From Planctomycetota bacterium (GTDB lineage Bacteria; Planctomycetota; MHYJ01; WSZJ01; JACPWG01), in NCBI GenBank assembly GCA_016197205.1, contig JACPWG010000017.1, positions 1 through 64,000 of the forward strand: a stretch of 64,000 nucleotides of DNA, in the 5' to 3' direction. The notes under the pieces were generated by a model that saw only the letters and a program-made list of their open reading frames with translations, was not told the origin of the DNA and ran no database searches. The position numbers and the translations under genes were made by a program. Position 1 is the stretch's first letter. Every line of letters begins with the position of its first letter. Of this stretch, positions 20,619 to 29,373 are shown one piece after another.

Positions 20619-23600
20619 TCAATGCGGCTGTTTGCCGTGTTCGTCGGCGGCCCGTTCCGCGCCCGCAAGCCAGTCCCGCACCGGGAGCGGCGGCTCCGCC
20701 TCCAGCCGCAGCGCGGCGCGGTAAGCCTCCGCCGCCTCCGCCGGCCGACCCAGGGCCTCCAGGACCCGACCCTTCGACGCCCACGATGCCCATTCCCGCG
20801 GCGCCCGCTCCAAGGCGCGCTCGTAGGCACCGAGCGCGGCAGTCAGAGTCTTCTTTGCGTCCTCCCCCGCCGCCGACTGCGCCTCGGCCTGTCCGCGCAG
20901 GGCCCTGCCCAGGAGCACGAGCGGCTCCGATGCGTGCGCGTCGAGACGCGCCGCCTCGTCGAGGTCCTCGACCGCCGCACGGAAGGACGCACGCGCGTCA
21001 CCGCCGGCGGCCAGCTCCAGCTCGGCCAAGCGCAGCCGCGCCGCGGCCCGCCCGAACCGGCTCGGGCCATCCCGCGGATTCCGCGCCACGGCCGCGTCGA
21101 AATCGACGAGCGCCTTCCGATAACTCGGCCGCGCATCCTCGCCGTGGTCGCCCTCCCACGCGGCGACGAGGAGCCACGCGCTCGCACGCTCGATCCGCGC
21201 CTGGAGGAGGACCGCGTTTCGCTCCACGGCGCGGTCGAAGTCCGCAATGGCATTTTTCCAGCCCGCGCCCGGGTCCTTCCCCGCTCTCGCGGTTTGCCGC
21301 GCGACCGCCACCCACGACATCCCCCGCCCCACATACGACGCGGCCTCGCCCGGCTTTCGCCGGATCGCCTCGCCGAAGGCCGCTCGCGCCTTCTCGCAGC
21401 ACTCGCCGGTCTCCTCGTCGCGCGCCTCTCGCGCGTCGGCCGCGGCGAGCCAGCACCGGCCCAGCCCGGTCCACGCCTCGACGTCCGTGTCGTTCCGCGA
21501 GAGCGCCGCCTCAAAGTCGCCGAACGCGCTCCTCAGCGCGGCCCCCGGCTCCGAGCCGCGCTCCAACTCCACGTTCGCAAGGTCCGCGGACAAGCACGCG
21601 CGGGCCGTATACCCCTCCGACCTCGCCGGCGCCAGCTCGATCGCCCGCCCCGCGGCGTGTACGCCCTTCCGGTAGGTCTCGCGCGGGTCGGCCCCGAGCG
21701 CGTCCTCCTGATGACCCAGCGAACGCAGGGCCTGTGCGAGATTCACAAAGTGGCAAGAGGCGGACGGGTCCGCCGCGACCGCTTCTTCGAGGTCGGTCAC
21801 CGCCTTTCGAAAACCCTCCTCCACCTTCCCGCCGCGCGCAGCCTCCTCCCGGGCGAGATGGAGCCACGCCACGCCGCGGTCTCCTACGAGCCCGGCCGCC
21901 TTCGGGTCGCGCACGAGCGCCTCCTGGAGACTCTCGAGCGCCTGCCGATAGGCGTCGCGCGGGTCCCCGCCCCGCGCCTCCTCAGCCTCGCCGAGCGACT
22001 GCTCCACGCGGCTCCGCAGGAGATGCGCATGCCCGCTCGAGGAGTCGAGGGCGAGCGCTCGAGCCATGTCCGCGAGCGCACGCCGCAACGCTTCGCGCGG
22101 GTCCTGCCCGCGCCAAGCCTCGTCCTCCGCGCGCGCGTAGCCGATCTGTCCGAGCAGCTCGAAGACCGGCGACGCGCCCGGCAAGAGTTTCGCGACCGCG
22201 TCCAGGTCCTCGGCCGCCTCCGCGAACCTCTTTTGCAGGTATCGCGCCGTACCGCGGGCGAGGTGCAGGTCGACCGCGAACGGCAGCAGCGCGGGCGCGT
22301 CGAGGGCCAGCGAGAAGGCGTTCTCCGCCGCGGCGTACTCGGCGGCCTGCCGCCCCCGCATCCCGGCCAGCACGTTGCGGAAACCCTCCACTTCCCCCTT
22401 CCCCCATACCCTCGCCTCCGCCGCGCGCGCGAGGAGGCCGTCGATCCGCCGGCGCGCCTCGACGCGCTTGGGGGTCTCCGGCCCCGGCGGGCCGAAGTCC
22501 ACCCCCGTCGCCCCCGTCGTCACCGACGGAAGCCTCTGCTCCAACAATTCATCCCGAAGCAGGAGGAGCGCCTCCATGAGCGGGCCATACGGCACGTCCG
22601 GGTCGGTCGACGCGGCCTCCCGCATCCAGGCCAGCCCTTCCTCCCGGACGCCGGTGAGACAGCGCGCCCACCCCGCCAACGCCCGGGCCGTCGCGCGCGA
22701 CGCGCCGTCCTCAGGTGTTTCCCCTAGGAAGGCCGCGAACGCGGGCCACGACTCCTCGATCGCACGAGGGTCCTCCGGCGCCTGCCGGGCGTCGCAGACG
22801 TGGCGCTCGATCCGCCGGAGCGGTTCGAGCAGCCGCACCCAGCGGCCGAGGACTCTCGACACGAGGTCCGCCTTCTCGAGCACGCCCCGTGCGTCCGCTG
22901 CTTTTTTTTCAGCGGCCTCGGTCCGCTCCTGCGCCTCGCGGTCCAGCCGGCTCGCCGCGGCCTCCGTGCGAGCGAACCCGCGCCCGGCCTCCACGCTGCC
23001 TTCGGAAAGCGCACGTGCGCGCGCGTAGGCGTCCCGCGCCTCCCGGATCTTTCCTTCCCGCTCCAGGCGATCCCCCTCCTCCACCGCGGCCCGGACCTCC
23101 TCGGCGCGCCGGGCTTGCGCCCACCAGGCCTGTACGCCGAGCGTGACCGCGACCGCGGCGGCCGTGGCGATCGGCAGGCCGGCCTTCCAGCGCCGTGCCG
23201 CCCAGCGCCACGCACGATAGGCCGGCGTCCACGGCCGGGCCCGCACCCCTTCCCCCGCGAGCCACCGCCGCAGGTCCGCCGCCAGCTCGCCGGCGGTCGC
23301 GTAGCGGCGCGACGGCTCCTTCTCCAGCGCCCGCAGGCAGACCGCCTCGAGCTCGCCCGCGCCGCGCACCAGGTTCGGATTGCGCGCGCCGGGGCGCACC
23401 GGGTCCTTCTGCAACACCGCGCCGAGCAGCGCGAGCGCGGTCGCCCCCTCGAACGGCAGCTCGCCGGTGAGCAGCTCGTAGAGCAGCACGCCGAGCGACC
23501 AGACGTCGCTCCGCGGATCGCAGCCCGCCTCGCCGCCGTCCGCCTGCTCCGGGCTCATGTACGCGGGCGTCCCCAGGATCTGCCCCGTGCGCGTGAGCGT

Positions 23601-24407
23601 GCGCAGCCGCTCCGGCACCGCGCCCTCCGCCTCCTCCGAGACTTGTTTGGCCAGGCCGAAGTCCATGACGAACGCCCGCCCTTCGCGGCTCACCAGGACG
23701 TTGGCGGGCTTCAGGTCCCGGTGGAGCACTCCCTGGGCGTGGGCGTAGGCGACGGCCGCGGCGACGTCCGCCAGCCATGCGATTTCCGTACGCAGGGCCC
23801 CCAGCCCCTCCGGTCCCCCGCGGCGCTTGGCCTCGCGGCTTCGGCTCAGGACGGCGGCGAAGGTCTCCCCGTCCACGAAGTCCATCGTGATGTAGCGGGC
23901 GCCCTCCACTTCTCCGACGTCGTGCACGCCGACGATGTTCGGGTGGTGTAGGCGCGCTGCGAGCCGGGCCTCGCGCAGGAACCGGTCGACGATTTCGGCA
24001 TCGGCGAAGCGTTCGCGCAGAATCAGCTTGAGGGCGACGGTGCGGCCGAGGTCCGTATCCAGCGCCCTCCAGACGACGCCCATGCCCCCTTCGCCGAGCC
24101 GGGCGAGGAGGCGGTACCGCCCGAACGGCTTCCCCTCGGCAACCGGCGTCGGCGCGGTCGGTGCGGTCGTCGCATCCGACACTCCCGGCGCAACCGGCGT
24201 CGCGAGCAGCGTGGGCGCCGTCGGCGCGTCCGGCGGACGGCGCGTGGAGAGGATCGTGGAGGGAACCGAGGACTCGGGGGCGCCCGCCGGGCCGCTCGAG
24301 GCGGGCGCAGCCGGGCCGCAGCTTGGACACCGCGACGAAGAGCCGCCGGCGTTCGCGAGCAGCTCGAGCGCGCCGCCACAGCGCGGGCACGTGGAGGAGG
24401 TGGGCAT
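20619..24407 (-). CDS. Ser/Thr protein kinase with N-terminal zinc ribbon and long TPR region
   Basis: This Hanks-type kinase has 1,262 residues counted from the ATG at 24407, which begins a zinc ribbon (CPRCGG and CPSC, residues 7-30). After a Pro/Thr-rich linker, the kinase domain spans about residues 96-385. It has the glycine loop GEGGMG, lysine K127 in VALK, HRDLKPANV (Asp 231), DFG at 249-251 and GTPAYMSPEQ. A single membrane segment lies near 408-428, placing the C-terminal half outside the cytoplasm. That half is a coiled-coil stretch (about 430-540) followed by a long array of TPR-like helices, each with the ...DPRxAYRKAL... pattern. Such receptor-like kinase-TPR proteins are common in Planctomycetota. 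The ligand and substrates are unknown, and the nearby PP2C is a plausible antagonist. Confidence 0.95.
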   Translation of the reverse strand: MPTSSTCPRCGGALELLANAGGSSSRCPSCGPAAPASSGPAGAPESSVPSTILSTRRPPDAPTAPTLLATPVAPGVSDATTAPTAPTPVAEGKPFGRYRLLARLGEGGMGVVWRALDTDLGRTVALKLILRERFADAEIVDRFLREARLAARLHHPNIVGVHDVGEVEGARYITMDFVDGETFAAVLSRSREAKRRGGPEGLGALRTEIAWLADVAAAVAYAHAQGVLHRDLKPANVLVSREGRAFVMDFGLAKQVSEEAEGAVPERLRTLTRTGQILGTPAYMSPEQADGGEAGCDPRSDVWSLGVLLYELLTGELPFEGATALALLGAVLQKDPVRPGARNPNLVRGAGELEAVCLRALEKEPSRRYATAGELAADLRRWLAGEGVRARPWTPAYRAWRWAARRWKAGLPIATAAAVAVTLGVQAWWAQARRAEEVRAAVEEGDRLEREGKIREARDAYARARALSEGSVEAGRGFARTEAAASRLDREAQERTEAAEKKAADARGVLEKADLVSRVLGRWVRLLEPLRRIERHVCDARQAPEDPRAIEESWPAFAAFLGETPEDGASRATARALAGWARCLTGVREEGLAWMREAASTDPDVPYGPLMEALLLLRDELLEQRLPSVTTGATGVDFGPPGPETPKRVEARRRIDGLLARAAEARVWGKGEVEGFRNVLAGMRGRQAAEYAAAENAFSLALDAPALLPFAVDLHLARGTARYLQKRFAEAAEDLDAVAKLLPGASPVFELLGQIGYARAEDEAWRGQDPREALRRALADMARALALDSSSGHAHLLRSRVEQSLGEAEEARGGDPRDAYRQALESLQEALVRDPKAAGLVGDRGVAWLHLAREEAARGGKVEEGFRKAVTDLEEAVAADPSASCHFVNLAQALRSLGHQEDALGADPRETYRKGVHAAGRAIELAPARSEGYTARACLSADLANVELERGSEPGAALRSAFGDFEAALSRNDTDVEAWTGLGRCWLAAADAREARDEETGECCEKARAAFGEAIRRKPGEAASYVGRGMSWVAVARQTARAGKDPGAGWKNAIADFDRAVERNAVLLQARIERASAWLLVAAWEGDHGEDARPSYRKALVDFDAAVARNPRDGPSRFGRAAARLRLAELELAAGGDARASFRAAVEDLDEAARLDAHASEPLVLLGRALRGQAEAQSAAGEDAKKTLTAALGAYERALERAPREWASWASKGRVLEALGRPAEAAEAYRAALRLEAEPPLPVRDWLAGAERAADEHGKQPH

Positions 24408-24596
24408 CGTGGAGCTCTCGGCATTCGACCAGCGCCGGCCGCGAGCCGGGCGCAAACTCAAGAGAGCCGTCGGCCGGCGACTCCGCCTGAAGGCGGAACT
24501 ACGAACGGGTCCGCCCGGGAGACCGCGCCGGCAGCCCCACCCAGACTTGTCGACGAAGGCGGGCGACGACTTCGCCCGCTACGTCCGCACGGGGGA

Positions 24597-25205
24597 CTAC
24601 GCCAGCAGCCCGACCCAGACCCACGACGCGACGCCGAAGCCCGCGAGAAAGCCGGCGGCGAAGCGTCCGCGCGGGCCGGGGAAGGCCTTCCCGGCGATCG
24701 CGGCGGCGCAGAGCGGCCAGAAGAGGAGCACTTCTTTCCAGAAGTCGGGATCGGCGAACATGCGCCCGGAGAAGAACCAGCGCACGCTGATCGGCGCGAC
24801 GGGGATCGGCCGGAAATCGAAGAAGTAGCGCTCGTTTTCAAAGGGCGCGAAGAAGGCAATACCCCGCCCACCGTCCGTCATCGCATCGAGCAGCCCGTGC
24901 GTCGCCACGACCGCGCCGAGGAACACGGCGCAGACCGATCGCCGGCCGCCGAAAATTTCCGACCTGGGTCGCAGCACCAGGGACGCGAGGCCGCCGAGGG
25001 CGAACGCGAAAAAAAGAGAATGTGTGAAGCCACGGTGACCGAACGGGGCTTCATAGGGGATCCACCTCATGAAAAGCGAGTCCGCGTCCGGGAGGACGGG
25101 GAGCAGAGTGGCGAGGAGGCGCAGGCCCCGGGGCGTCGGCCGGCGGGGCACGGCCAGCTCGGCCGCGGCGTACCCCAGGAGGGCATGGGAGAAGACGGTC
25201 GGCAT
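24597..25205 (-). CDS. YdjM-like membrane-bound metal-dependent hydrolase
   Basis: The 202-residue protein starts at ATG 25205 and carries the family signature: MPTVFSHALLGYA at the N-terminus, LLPVLPDADSLF, and the His-rich GHRGFTHSLFFAFALGG. THGLLDAMTDGG follows. These histidines and aspartates are the presumed metal ligands. Several hydrophobic helices give an integral membrane protein, as in YdjM/PF04307 members. The biochemical substrate of the family is not well established. It follows the Uma2 gene by seven bases, so they are probably co-transcribed. Long overlapping frames upstream are shadows. Confidence 0.88.
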   Translation of the reverse strand: MPTVFSHALLGYAAAELAVPRRPTPRGLRLLATLLPVLPDADSLFMRWIPYEAPFGHRGFTHSLFFAFALGGLASLVLRPRSEIFGGRRSVCAVFLGAVVATHGLLDAMTDGGRGIAFFAPFENERYFFDFRPIPVAPISVRWFFSGRMFADPDFWKEVLLFWPLCAAAIAGKAFPGPRGRFAAGFLAGFGVASWVWVGLLA

Positions 25206-25212
25206 CGCCGCC

Positions 25213-25959
25213 TCAGCGCCGATGCCGCGCGGCGCGCATCCGGGCGGCCAACGCACGGCGGAACAGGGCGTGGGCCTTCGAGCGCAGGCCGCGGTCAAGG
25301 ACGGCGACGACGCGCTTGCCGTCGCCGGCGAGAAGGGCGCGCGGCTCGAGCCAGAGGCCCGGGAAGACTTCCGAACGGAAGATGCCGTCCCGACCGCTCG
25401 GAAAGTCCTCGAACACCCCCTCTCGGTTGTGAAACCAGCGGACTTCGGGGTCATCGAGGAGGACGACGACATACTCGACGACGCCGTGACGCCGGTAAAC
25501 CTCCTTTTTCTGATGGAGGTCGTAGGACGCGGACGAGAGCGCAATTTCGACGACGAGCTCCGGGCCGCCGCAGAGATAGCCCTGCGCGTCGACGCGCGAC
25601 TGCCCGCCGGTCTCCGGGAGGAGCCCGAGCAGATGATCGGGCTGGGGTTCGTTGTCCTCGTCAAGCCGATCGGTGGAATTGGAGGCCGCCATCACCCCGG
25701 GAGTGGCGCGGACATACGGCTCGAGCCAGCTCGCCACGCGGACGGCGCACTCGCCGTGATCGATTCGTTGCCGTGAAGGGCCGTACACGATTCCTTCGAT
25801 CAACTCGGCCTTGTGCACGTCCGGGGATGCCGCGTAGCGTCGTTCGAACTCGACCCGCGTCAACCGGTCGCCATTCACGAGCCGAGGCGTGGGCGGCGGC
25901 GCGGGCCGGCGCGTGAGGTGGCGACGGGCGGGGGCGGAAACCGACTCGCGCAGCAGCAT
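25213..25959 (-). CDS. Uma2 family (DUF820) PD-(D/E)XK protein
   Basis: The 248-residue protein uses ATG 25959 with CAGGAG upstream; the frame extends further upstream to 26040. It has the Uma2 layout of FERRYAASPDVHKAELIEGIVY, the nuclease-fold Asp in EPQPDHLLGL, then ELVVEIALSSASYDLHQKKEVYRRHGVVEYVVV. This gives the D...ExxxS...K arrangement of the fold, with the lysine in the QKK segment. Proteins of this family are abundant in Planctomycetota and Cyanobacteria, and their nuclease activity is predicted rather than generally shown. It forms a two-gene unit with the YdjM-like gene. Confidence 0.9.
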   Translation of the reverse strand: MLLRESVSAPARRHLTRRPAPPPTPRLVNGDRLTRVEFERRYAASPDVHKAELIEGIVYGPSRQRIDHGECAVRVASWLEPYVRATPGVMAASNSTDRLDEDNEPQPDHLLGLLPETGGQSRVDAQGYLCGGPELVVEIALSSASYDLHQKKEVYRRHGVVEYVVVLLDDPEVRWFHNREGVFEDFPSGRDGIFRSEVFPGLWLEPRALLAGDGKRVVAVLDRGLRSKAHALFRRALAARMRAARHRR

Positions 25960-26120
25960 GTCCTTCTCCTGATTTCGTCGCGAAATCCCGGCGGTCATTG
26001 TACCCCTTTCGGGGGCACCGGGGCAAGCCGCGAGCAGCACGCGCCTTCCTGCCCGCCGTTCCCTTCACGAGTCGTCCGCCCTCGAGCGGCCCACGGTCCC
26101 CTAGCACTACAACTCTGGAA

Positions 26121-26303
26121 CAACAAGCCGCAAGGAAGCTAAAATCGATCTCTCAGTGCGTTGCCAGCGATTATCGCCGGTAGAGGAGGGTGGACTCGGC
26201 GCCCTGCCTCTGCGTCTCCGCGTCTCTGTGTAAAAGTCCCGCATTCGACCCACACGGCCGGTCCGAATTTCAAATTGCAAAATTTCAAATTTCAAATTTC
26301 AAA
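26121..26303. repeat. dispersed ~180-base repeat with AT-rich end, copy 1
   Basis: This block occupies most of the 607-base gap between the Uma2 and serA genes. It starts at CAACAAGCCG, passes through CATTCGACCCACACGGCCG and ends in the AT-rich run CCGAATTTCAAATTGCAAAA. A homologous copy lies in reverse orientation at 62060-62237 within the kdsD-kdsC interval. The terminal AT-rich segment recurs alone between the alpha-2-macroglobulin genes. I see no coding frame in it. The rest of the gap (26304-26566) has no recognisable feature. Confidence 0.85.
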
Positions 26304-26566
26304 TTTCGCCCGCGGCTAGTTGGGACGCGGAGCCATGATCTAGCCACTTGCCGTCCTCGGTCTCGTTTAGCCTTTGTTCGGGTCGTTGGTCTGGAAGCGT
26401 GGGGCCTTCGAGCCGAACGGGTTCGTAGTTCCGCGTTTAGGCGGGGCAGCCAACCAAGTGTCGAATTTCTCCTCGCACGCGCCGCCTGAAGGCGGAACGA
26501 TGAACAGCGGCGGAGCTTGGCGGAATCTGTTGCAGGTGGCAAAGGATTCTTTCTAGCGTTGTAGCG

Positions 26567-27769
26567 CTAGGCCAGGTCCACGAGCTCCACGCCCAGGATC
26601 TCCTCCTTGCGGCGCAGCAGCTCCGCCGCCGCCGCGTCGCTCGGCCGGTGCTCCAACTCGATCCGCGCGCAGGCGGCCTTCGCCCCCTCGAAGATGATGT
26701 TCTCCACGCGCTGGACGTTGATTCCCTCCGCCCGCAGGAGGTCGAGCACGCCGGCAAGGACGCCCACCTTGTCGTAGTGCCGCACGACGAGCTGGCAGCG
26801 GGCCGGCGTCTTGCGTGCCAGGTTCACGCAGTTTTCCGCGTGCCCTTCTTCCTTGAACACCTTCACGATCCGCAGCGCCTCGGCGGCGATGGCCTCCTGC
26901 GCCTCCTCGGTCGAGGCCCCGATGTGCGGCGTGCCTGCGAAGACCGGCGCCTGCGCTGCAGCGGGGGCAAAGGCCGCGCTCCCCTCCGCGGGCTCGCCGG
27001 CGAAGACGTCGAGCCCGACGCGCAGCTTTCGCGCGCGCGCGACCTCGACCAGGGCCGCCTCGTCCACCAACTCCCCACGCGCGGTGTTCACGAAGATTGC
27101 ACCCTGAGGCAGCGCCGACAGCAGTTCCCGGCCGAGCAGCCCTTTCGTCTCCGGCGCAAGCGCCAGGTGGACCGTGAGCGCGTCCGCTTCGCGGGCGACC
27201 TCGAGCGGGGTCGCGCGCCGCTCGACCGCGAGCTCCCGGGCTCCCGCCTCGGTGAGGGACCGCGACCAGGCGACGATCCGCATGCCCAGCGCCCGCGCGC
27301 GGCCGATCACCAGCCGGCCGATCTCGCCGGTCCCCAGGACGCCGAGCGTTCGCCCCTTCAAGCCCCTCGCCTTCGAGAACTCCGCCTTGTTCCAGCGGCC
27401 CGCCTTCAGTTCCGTCGTGGCGTCCACGATCCGGCGATCGAGCGAGAGCAGGAGCCCGATCGCGAGCTCCGCGACCGCCGCCGCGTTCTTGCCCGGGCAG
27501 TTGGTCACGAACACGCCGCGCTCGGACGCGGCGGCAACGTCGATCGTGTTCACGCCGGCGCCTGCTCGCACGACGAGGGACAGGCAGGCGGCGGCCTCGA
27601 AAACGTCGCGCGTCACGCGTCGCGAGCGAACGATCACGACGTGGGCGGCGGCCGCTTCCCGGGCGAACTCCTCGGCCCCGGCCTTGGGCGAATAGACGAC
27701 GTCCACGCCGAGCGCCTTCAGGGCGGCGAGCCCTGCCTCCGGAAAGGCGTCGGCGACGAGCACGCGCAT
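26567..27769 (-). CDS. serA: D-3-phosphoglycerate dehydrogenase-like 2-hydroxyacid dehydrogenase
   Basis: It is predicted to oxidise 3-phosphoglycerate to 3-phosphohydroxypyruvate with NAD, the first step of serine synthesis. The 400 residues have the D-2-hydroxyacid dehydrogenase layout. The N-terminal substrate domain contains VVRAGAGVNTID. The nucleotide fold has GVLGTGEIGR, and the catalytic Arg, Glu and His lie in VNTARGELVD, VFAGEP and GTPHIGAST. A C-terminal ACT-like domain starts around QLVVRHYDKVGVLAG, as in short SerA forms (no intervening ASB domain). Three bases separate it from the upstream membrane gene, making it the last gene of a kinase-headed cluster. Other 2-hydroxyacid dehydrogenases are possible, but the ACT domain favours SerA. 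Confidence 0.9.
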   Translation of the reverse strand: MRVLVADAFPEAGLAALKALGVDVVYSPKAGAEEFAREAAAAHVVIVRSRRVTRDVFEAAACLSLVVRAGAGVNTIDVAAASERGVFVTNCPGKNAAAVAELAIGLLLSLDRRIVDATTELKAGRWNKAEFSKARGLKGRTLGVLGTGEIGRLVIGRARALGMRIVAWSRSLTEAGARELAVERRATPLEVAREADALTVHLALAPETKGLLGRELLSALPQGAIFVNTARGELVDEAALVEVARARKLRVGLDVFAGEPAEGSAAFAPAAAQAPVFAGTPHIGASTEEAQEAIAAEALRIVKVFKEEGHAENCVNLARKTPARCQLVVRHYDKVGVLAGVLDLLRAEGINVQRVENIIFEGAKAACARIELEHRPSDAAAAELLRRKEEILGVELVDLA

Positions 27770-27772
27770 GAA

Positions 27773-28207
27773 CTATCTCCCCAACAGTGCCGGTCCGGCG
27801 GCGACCAAGCTGTCGTGCACGCGTTCCAGCAACAAGCCGAAGAGCACCCAGAGAGGGGCGTAGTCCCACCGGATCCGGCCGTGCAAGTGCCAGCGGGCGG
27901 ACGAGTAGTCCCAGGGCGGTCGCCGGACCAGCTTTTCGATCAGCCACGACGAGGCGTACTCGGCCACCCAGATGGCGGGGACGTAGACGGCCGCGCGCAG
28001 CGGCCACGGCCGGCTCCGCAGGACCTCGTGCAAAGGCTCGAAAAGGAACACGCAGGCGCCGTAGATCGGGAACATCCACAGATTCGAGAAACCGCGCAGG
28101 CGCCAGTCCATGGGCCGGACGGTCGTTTCCGCGAGCGCGGTCCAGAGCACTTCGGCACCCCAGCCAAGAAGGCCGTAGACCACGAAGCGAAGCAGCGGCT
28201 CGCTCAT
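27773..28207 (-). CDS. putative ABC-transporter type IV family (PF06541-like) membrane protein
   Basis: The 144-residue polytopic protein has about four hydrophobic helices and the family motifs: LLGWGAEVLWTA at the N-terminus, FSNLWMFPIYGACVFLFEPLHE, and WDYS followed by GRIRWDYAPLWVLFGLLLE at the C-terminus. The PF06541-type family is widespread and of unknown mechanism despite its transporter name. It overlaps the upstream TPR gene by four bases (ATGA) and precedes serA by three. Any link between this protein and serine metabolism is positional only. Confidence 0.82.
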   Translation of the reverse strand: MSEPLLRFVVYGLLGWGAEVLWTALAETTVRPMDWRLRGFSNLWMFPIYGACVFLFEPLHEVLRSRPWPLRAAVYVPAIWVAEYASSWLIEKLVRRPPWDYSSARWHLHGRIRWDYAPLWVLFGLLLERVHDSLVAAGPALLGR

Positions 28208-29373
28208 GGCCGGTCATCCTCCGGCGCGCACGCCTCGCAGGTCGCCGGCCCTTCCGCCATGCGCGCTTCCACGCGGGACAGCGCCGACATCGCGGTTCGA
28301 TCCCCGGGGCAGGAGCGGAGGATTTCCCGCAGCGACGAGGCGGCCTCCGGCAGGCGACCCAGCCGATCGAGCGCGGTCGCACGCCGCAAGAGGAGGAGGG
28401 CGTCGAACGAACCGGGCGAGAGCAGGGCCAGGGCCTGGTCGTAGTGGGAAACGGCCGCCTCCGGATCGCCGCCGTAGAGGCCCAGGTCCCCCGCGAGGCT
28501 GTGGGCGGGCAGCAGTCGGGGGTCGAGGCGGAGGGCCTCGCGCACGGCCCGACCGGCCTCCTCCGGCCGGTTGTCCTCCAGGAAGGTCGCCGCCAGATTG
28601 TACCAGCAGGAGGTGTCGCCCGGCTCGAGTTCGAGCCCTCGTCGAAAGGCGGCAACCGCTTCCTCGTGCCGGCCAAGCTTGCGCAGGGCGATGCCCCGAT
28701 GGACGTGCGCGGAGAGATACGCGGGGTCGAGGGCGACTGCTTCGTCGAGCACGGCCACGCCCTCCGCGCGCCGGCCCAACTGCACCAGGGCCAGCGCGCG
28801 CTCCACGAGGGCGGCGCGACGGTCCGCGCCCTGAGCGAGCGCCTGCTCCAGACAGGGCAGGGCGCGCTCCGGGAAGCCCACGCGCCGCAGCACGCTCGCC
28901 TTCGCCTCCCACGCTTCGGCGTGCGACGGGTCCGCAAGGAGAGCGAGGTCGAGCGCCAGGAGGGTCCCACGCACTTCCCCGGCGTCCAGCAGCTCGCGGG
29001 CGCGCTCGACCCACGACGCGGCGGCCAGGGCTGCCTGCCCCGCTTCGGGCGGCTGCCCCACGTGCGCGCGGAGCGTCGCGGCGTCCAGTCCGCAAGCTCC
29101 GCAGGCCGGGGACTCGCCTCCGGGCCCTTCCCTTTCCGGACGCGCGCCTCCGCTGGACCCCACCGCGGCTCCCTCGCGTCCGCACCCAAGGCAGGCGCCG
29201 ACCGGGGGTTGCAGACGCGAACTCGGGGCGAAGGCCTCCAGCACGACGGTCCCGCAGGCGACGCAGCGTCGCGCCACGCACAGGACCTCCCCCTCGTCCA
29301 CGCGCGCCGCCCCCGCATAGCCCAGCTCGCGCTCCTGCCCTCCCCGCGCGCACTCCTCGCAAAGCCGTCTCAT
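28204..29373 (-). CDS. TPR protein with multiple zinc-ribbon-like Cys pairs
   Basis: The 389-residue protein has an N-terminal region rich in CxxC pairs (CEEC, CVACG, CLGCG, CGACG over residues 5-95), suggesting tandem zinc ribbons. TPR repeats follow to the end, with typical LDPAYLSAHVHRGIALRKLG and LEPGDTSCWYNLAATFLEDN helices. No membrane segment is seen, so it is probably cytoplasmic. Its ATG overlaps the stop of the large kinase gene by four bases, and its stop overlaps the next start by four. It may act as an adaptor for the kinase, which is inferred from position. Confidence 0.85.
   Translation of the reverse strand: MRRLCEECARGGQERELGYAGAARVDEGEVLCVARRCVACGTVVLEAFAPSSRLQPPVGACLGCGREGAAVGSSGGARPEREGPGGESPACGACGLDAATLRAHVGQPPEAGQAALAAASWVERARELLDAGEVRGTLLALDLALLADPSHAEAWEAKASVLRRVGFPERALPCLEQALAQGADRRAALVERALALVQLGRRAEGVAVLDEAVALDPAYLSAHVHRGIALRKLGRHEEAVAAFRRGLELEPGDTSCWYNLAATFLEDNRPEEAGRAVREALRLDPRLLPAHSLAGDLGLYGGDPEAAVSHYDQALALLSPGSFDALLLLRRATALDRLGRLPEAASSLREILRSCPGDRTAMSALSRVEARMAEGPATCEACAPEDDRP

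Noticed and set aside
20588..22579. 663-codon plus-strand frame opposite the large kinase gene
   Set aside because: It is dominated by Arg/Pro/Ala, as expected from the antisense of a GC-rich gene with third-position GC bias. No motif is seen.
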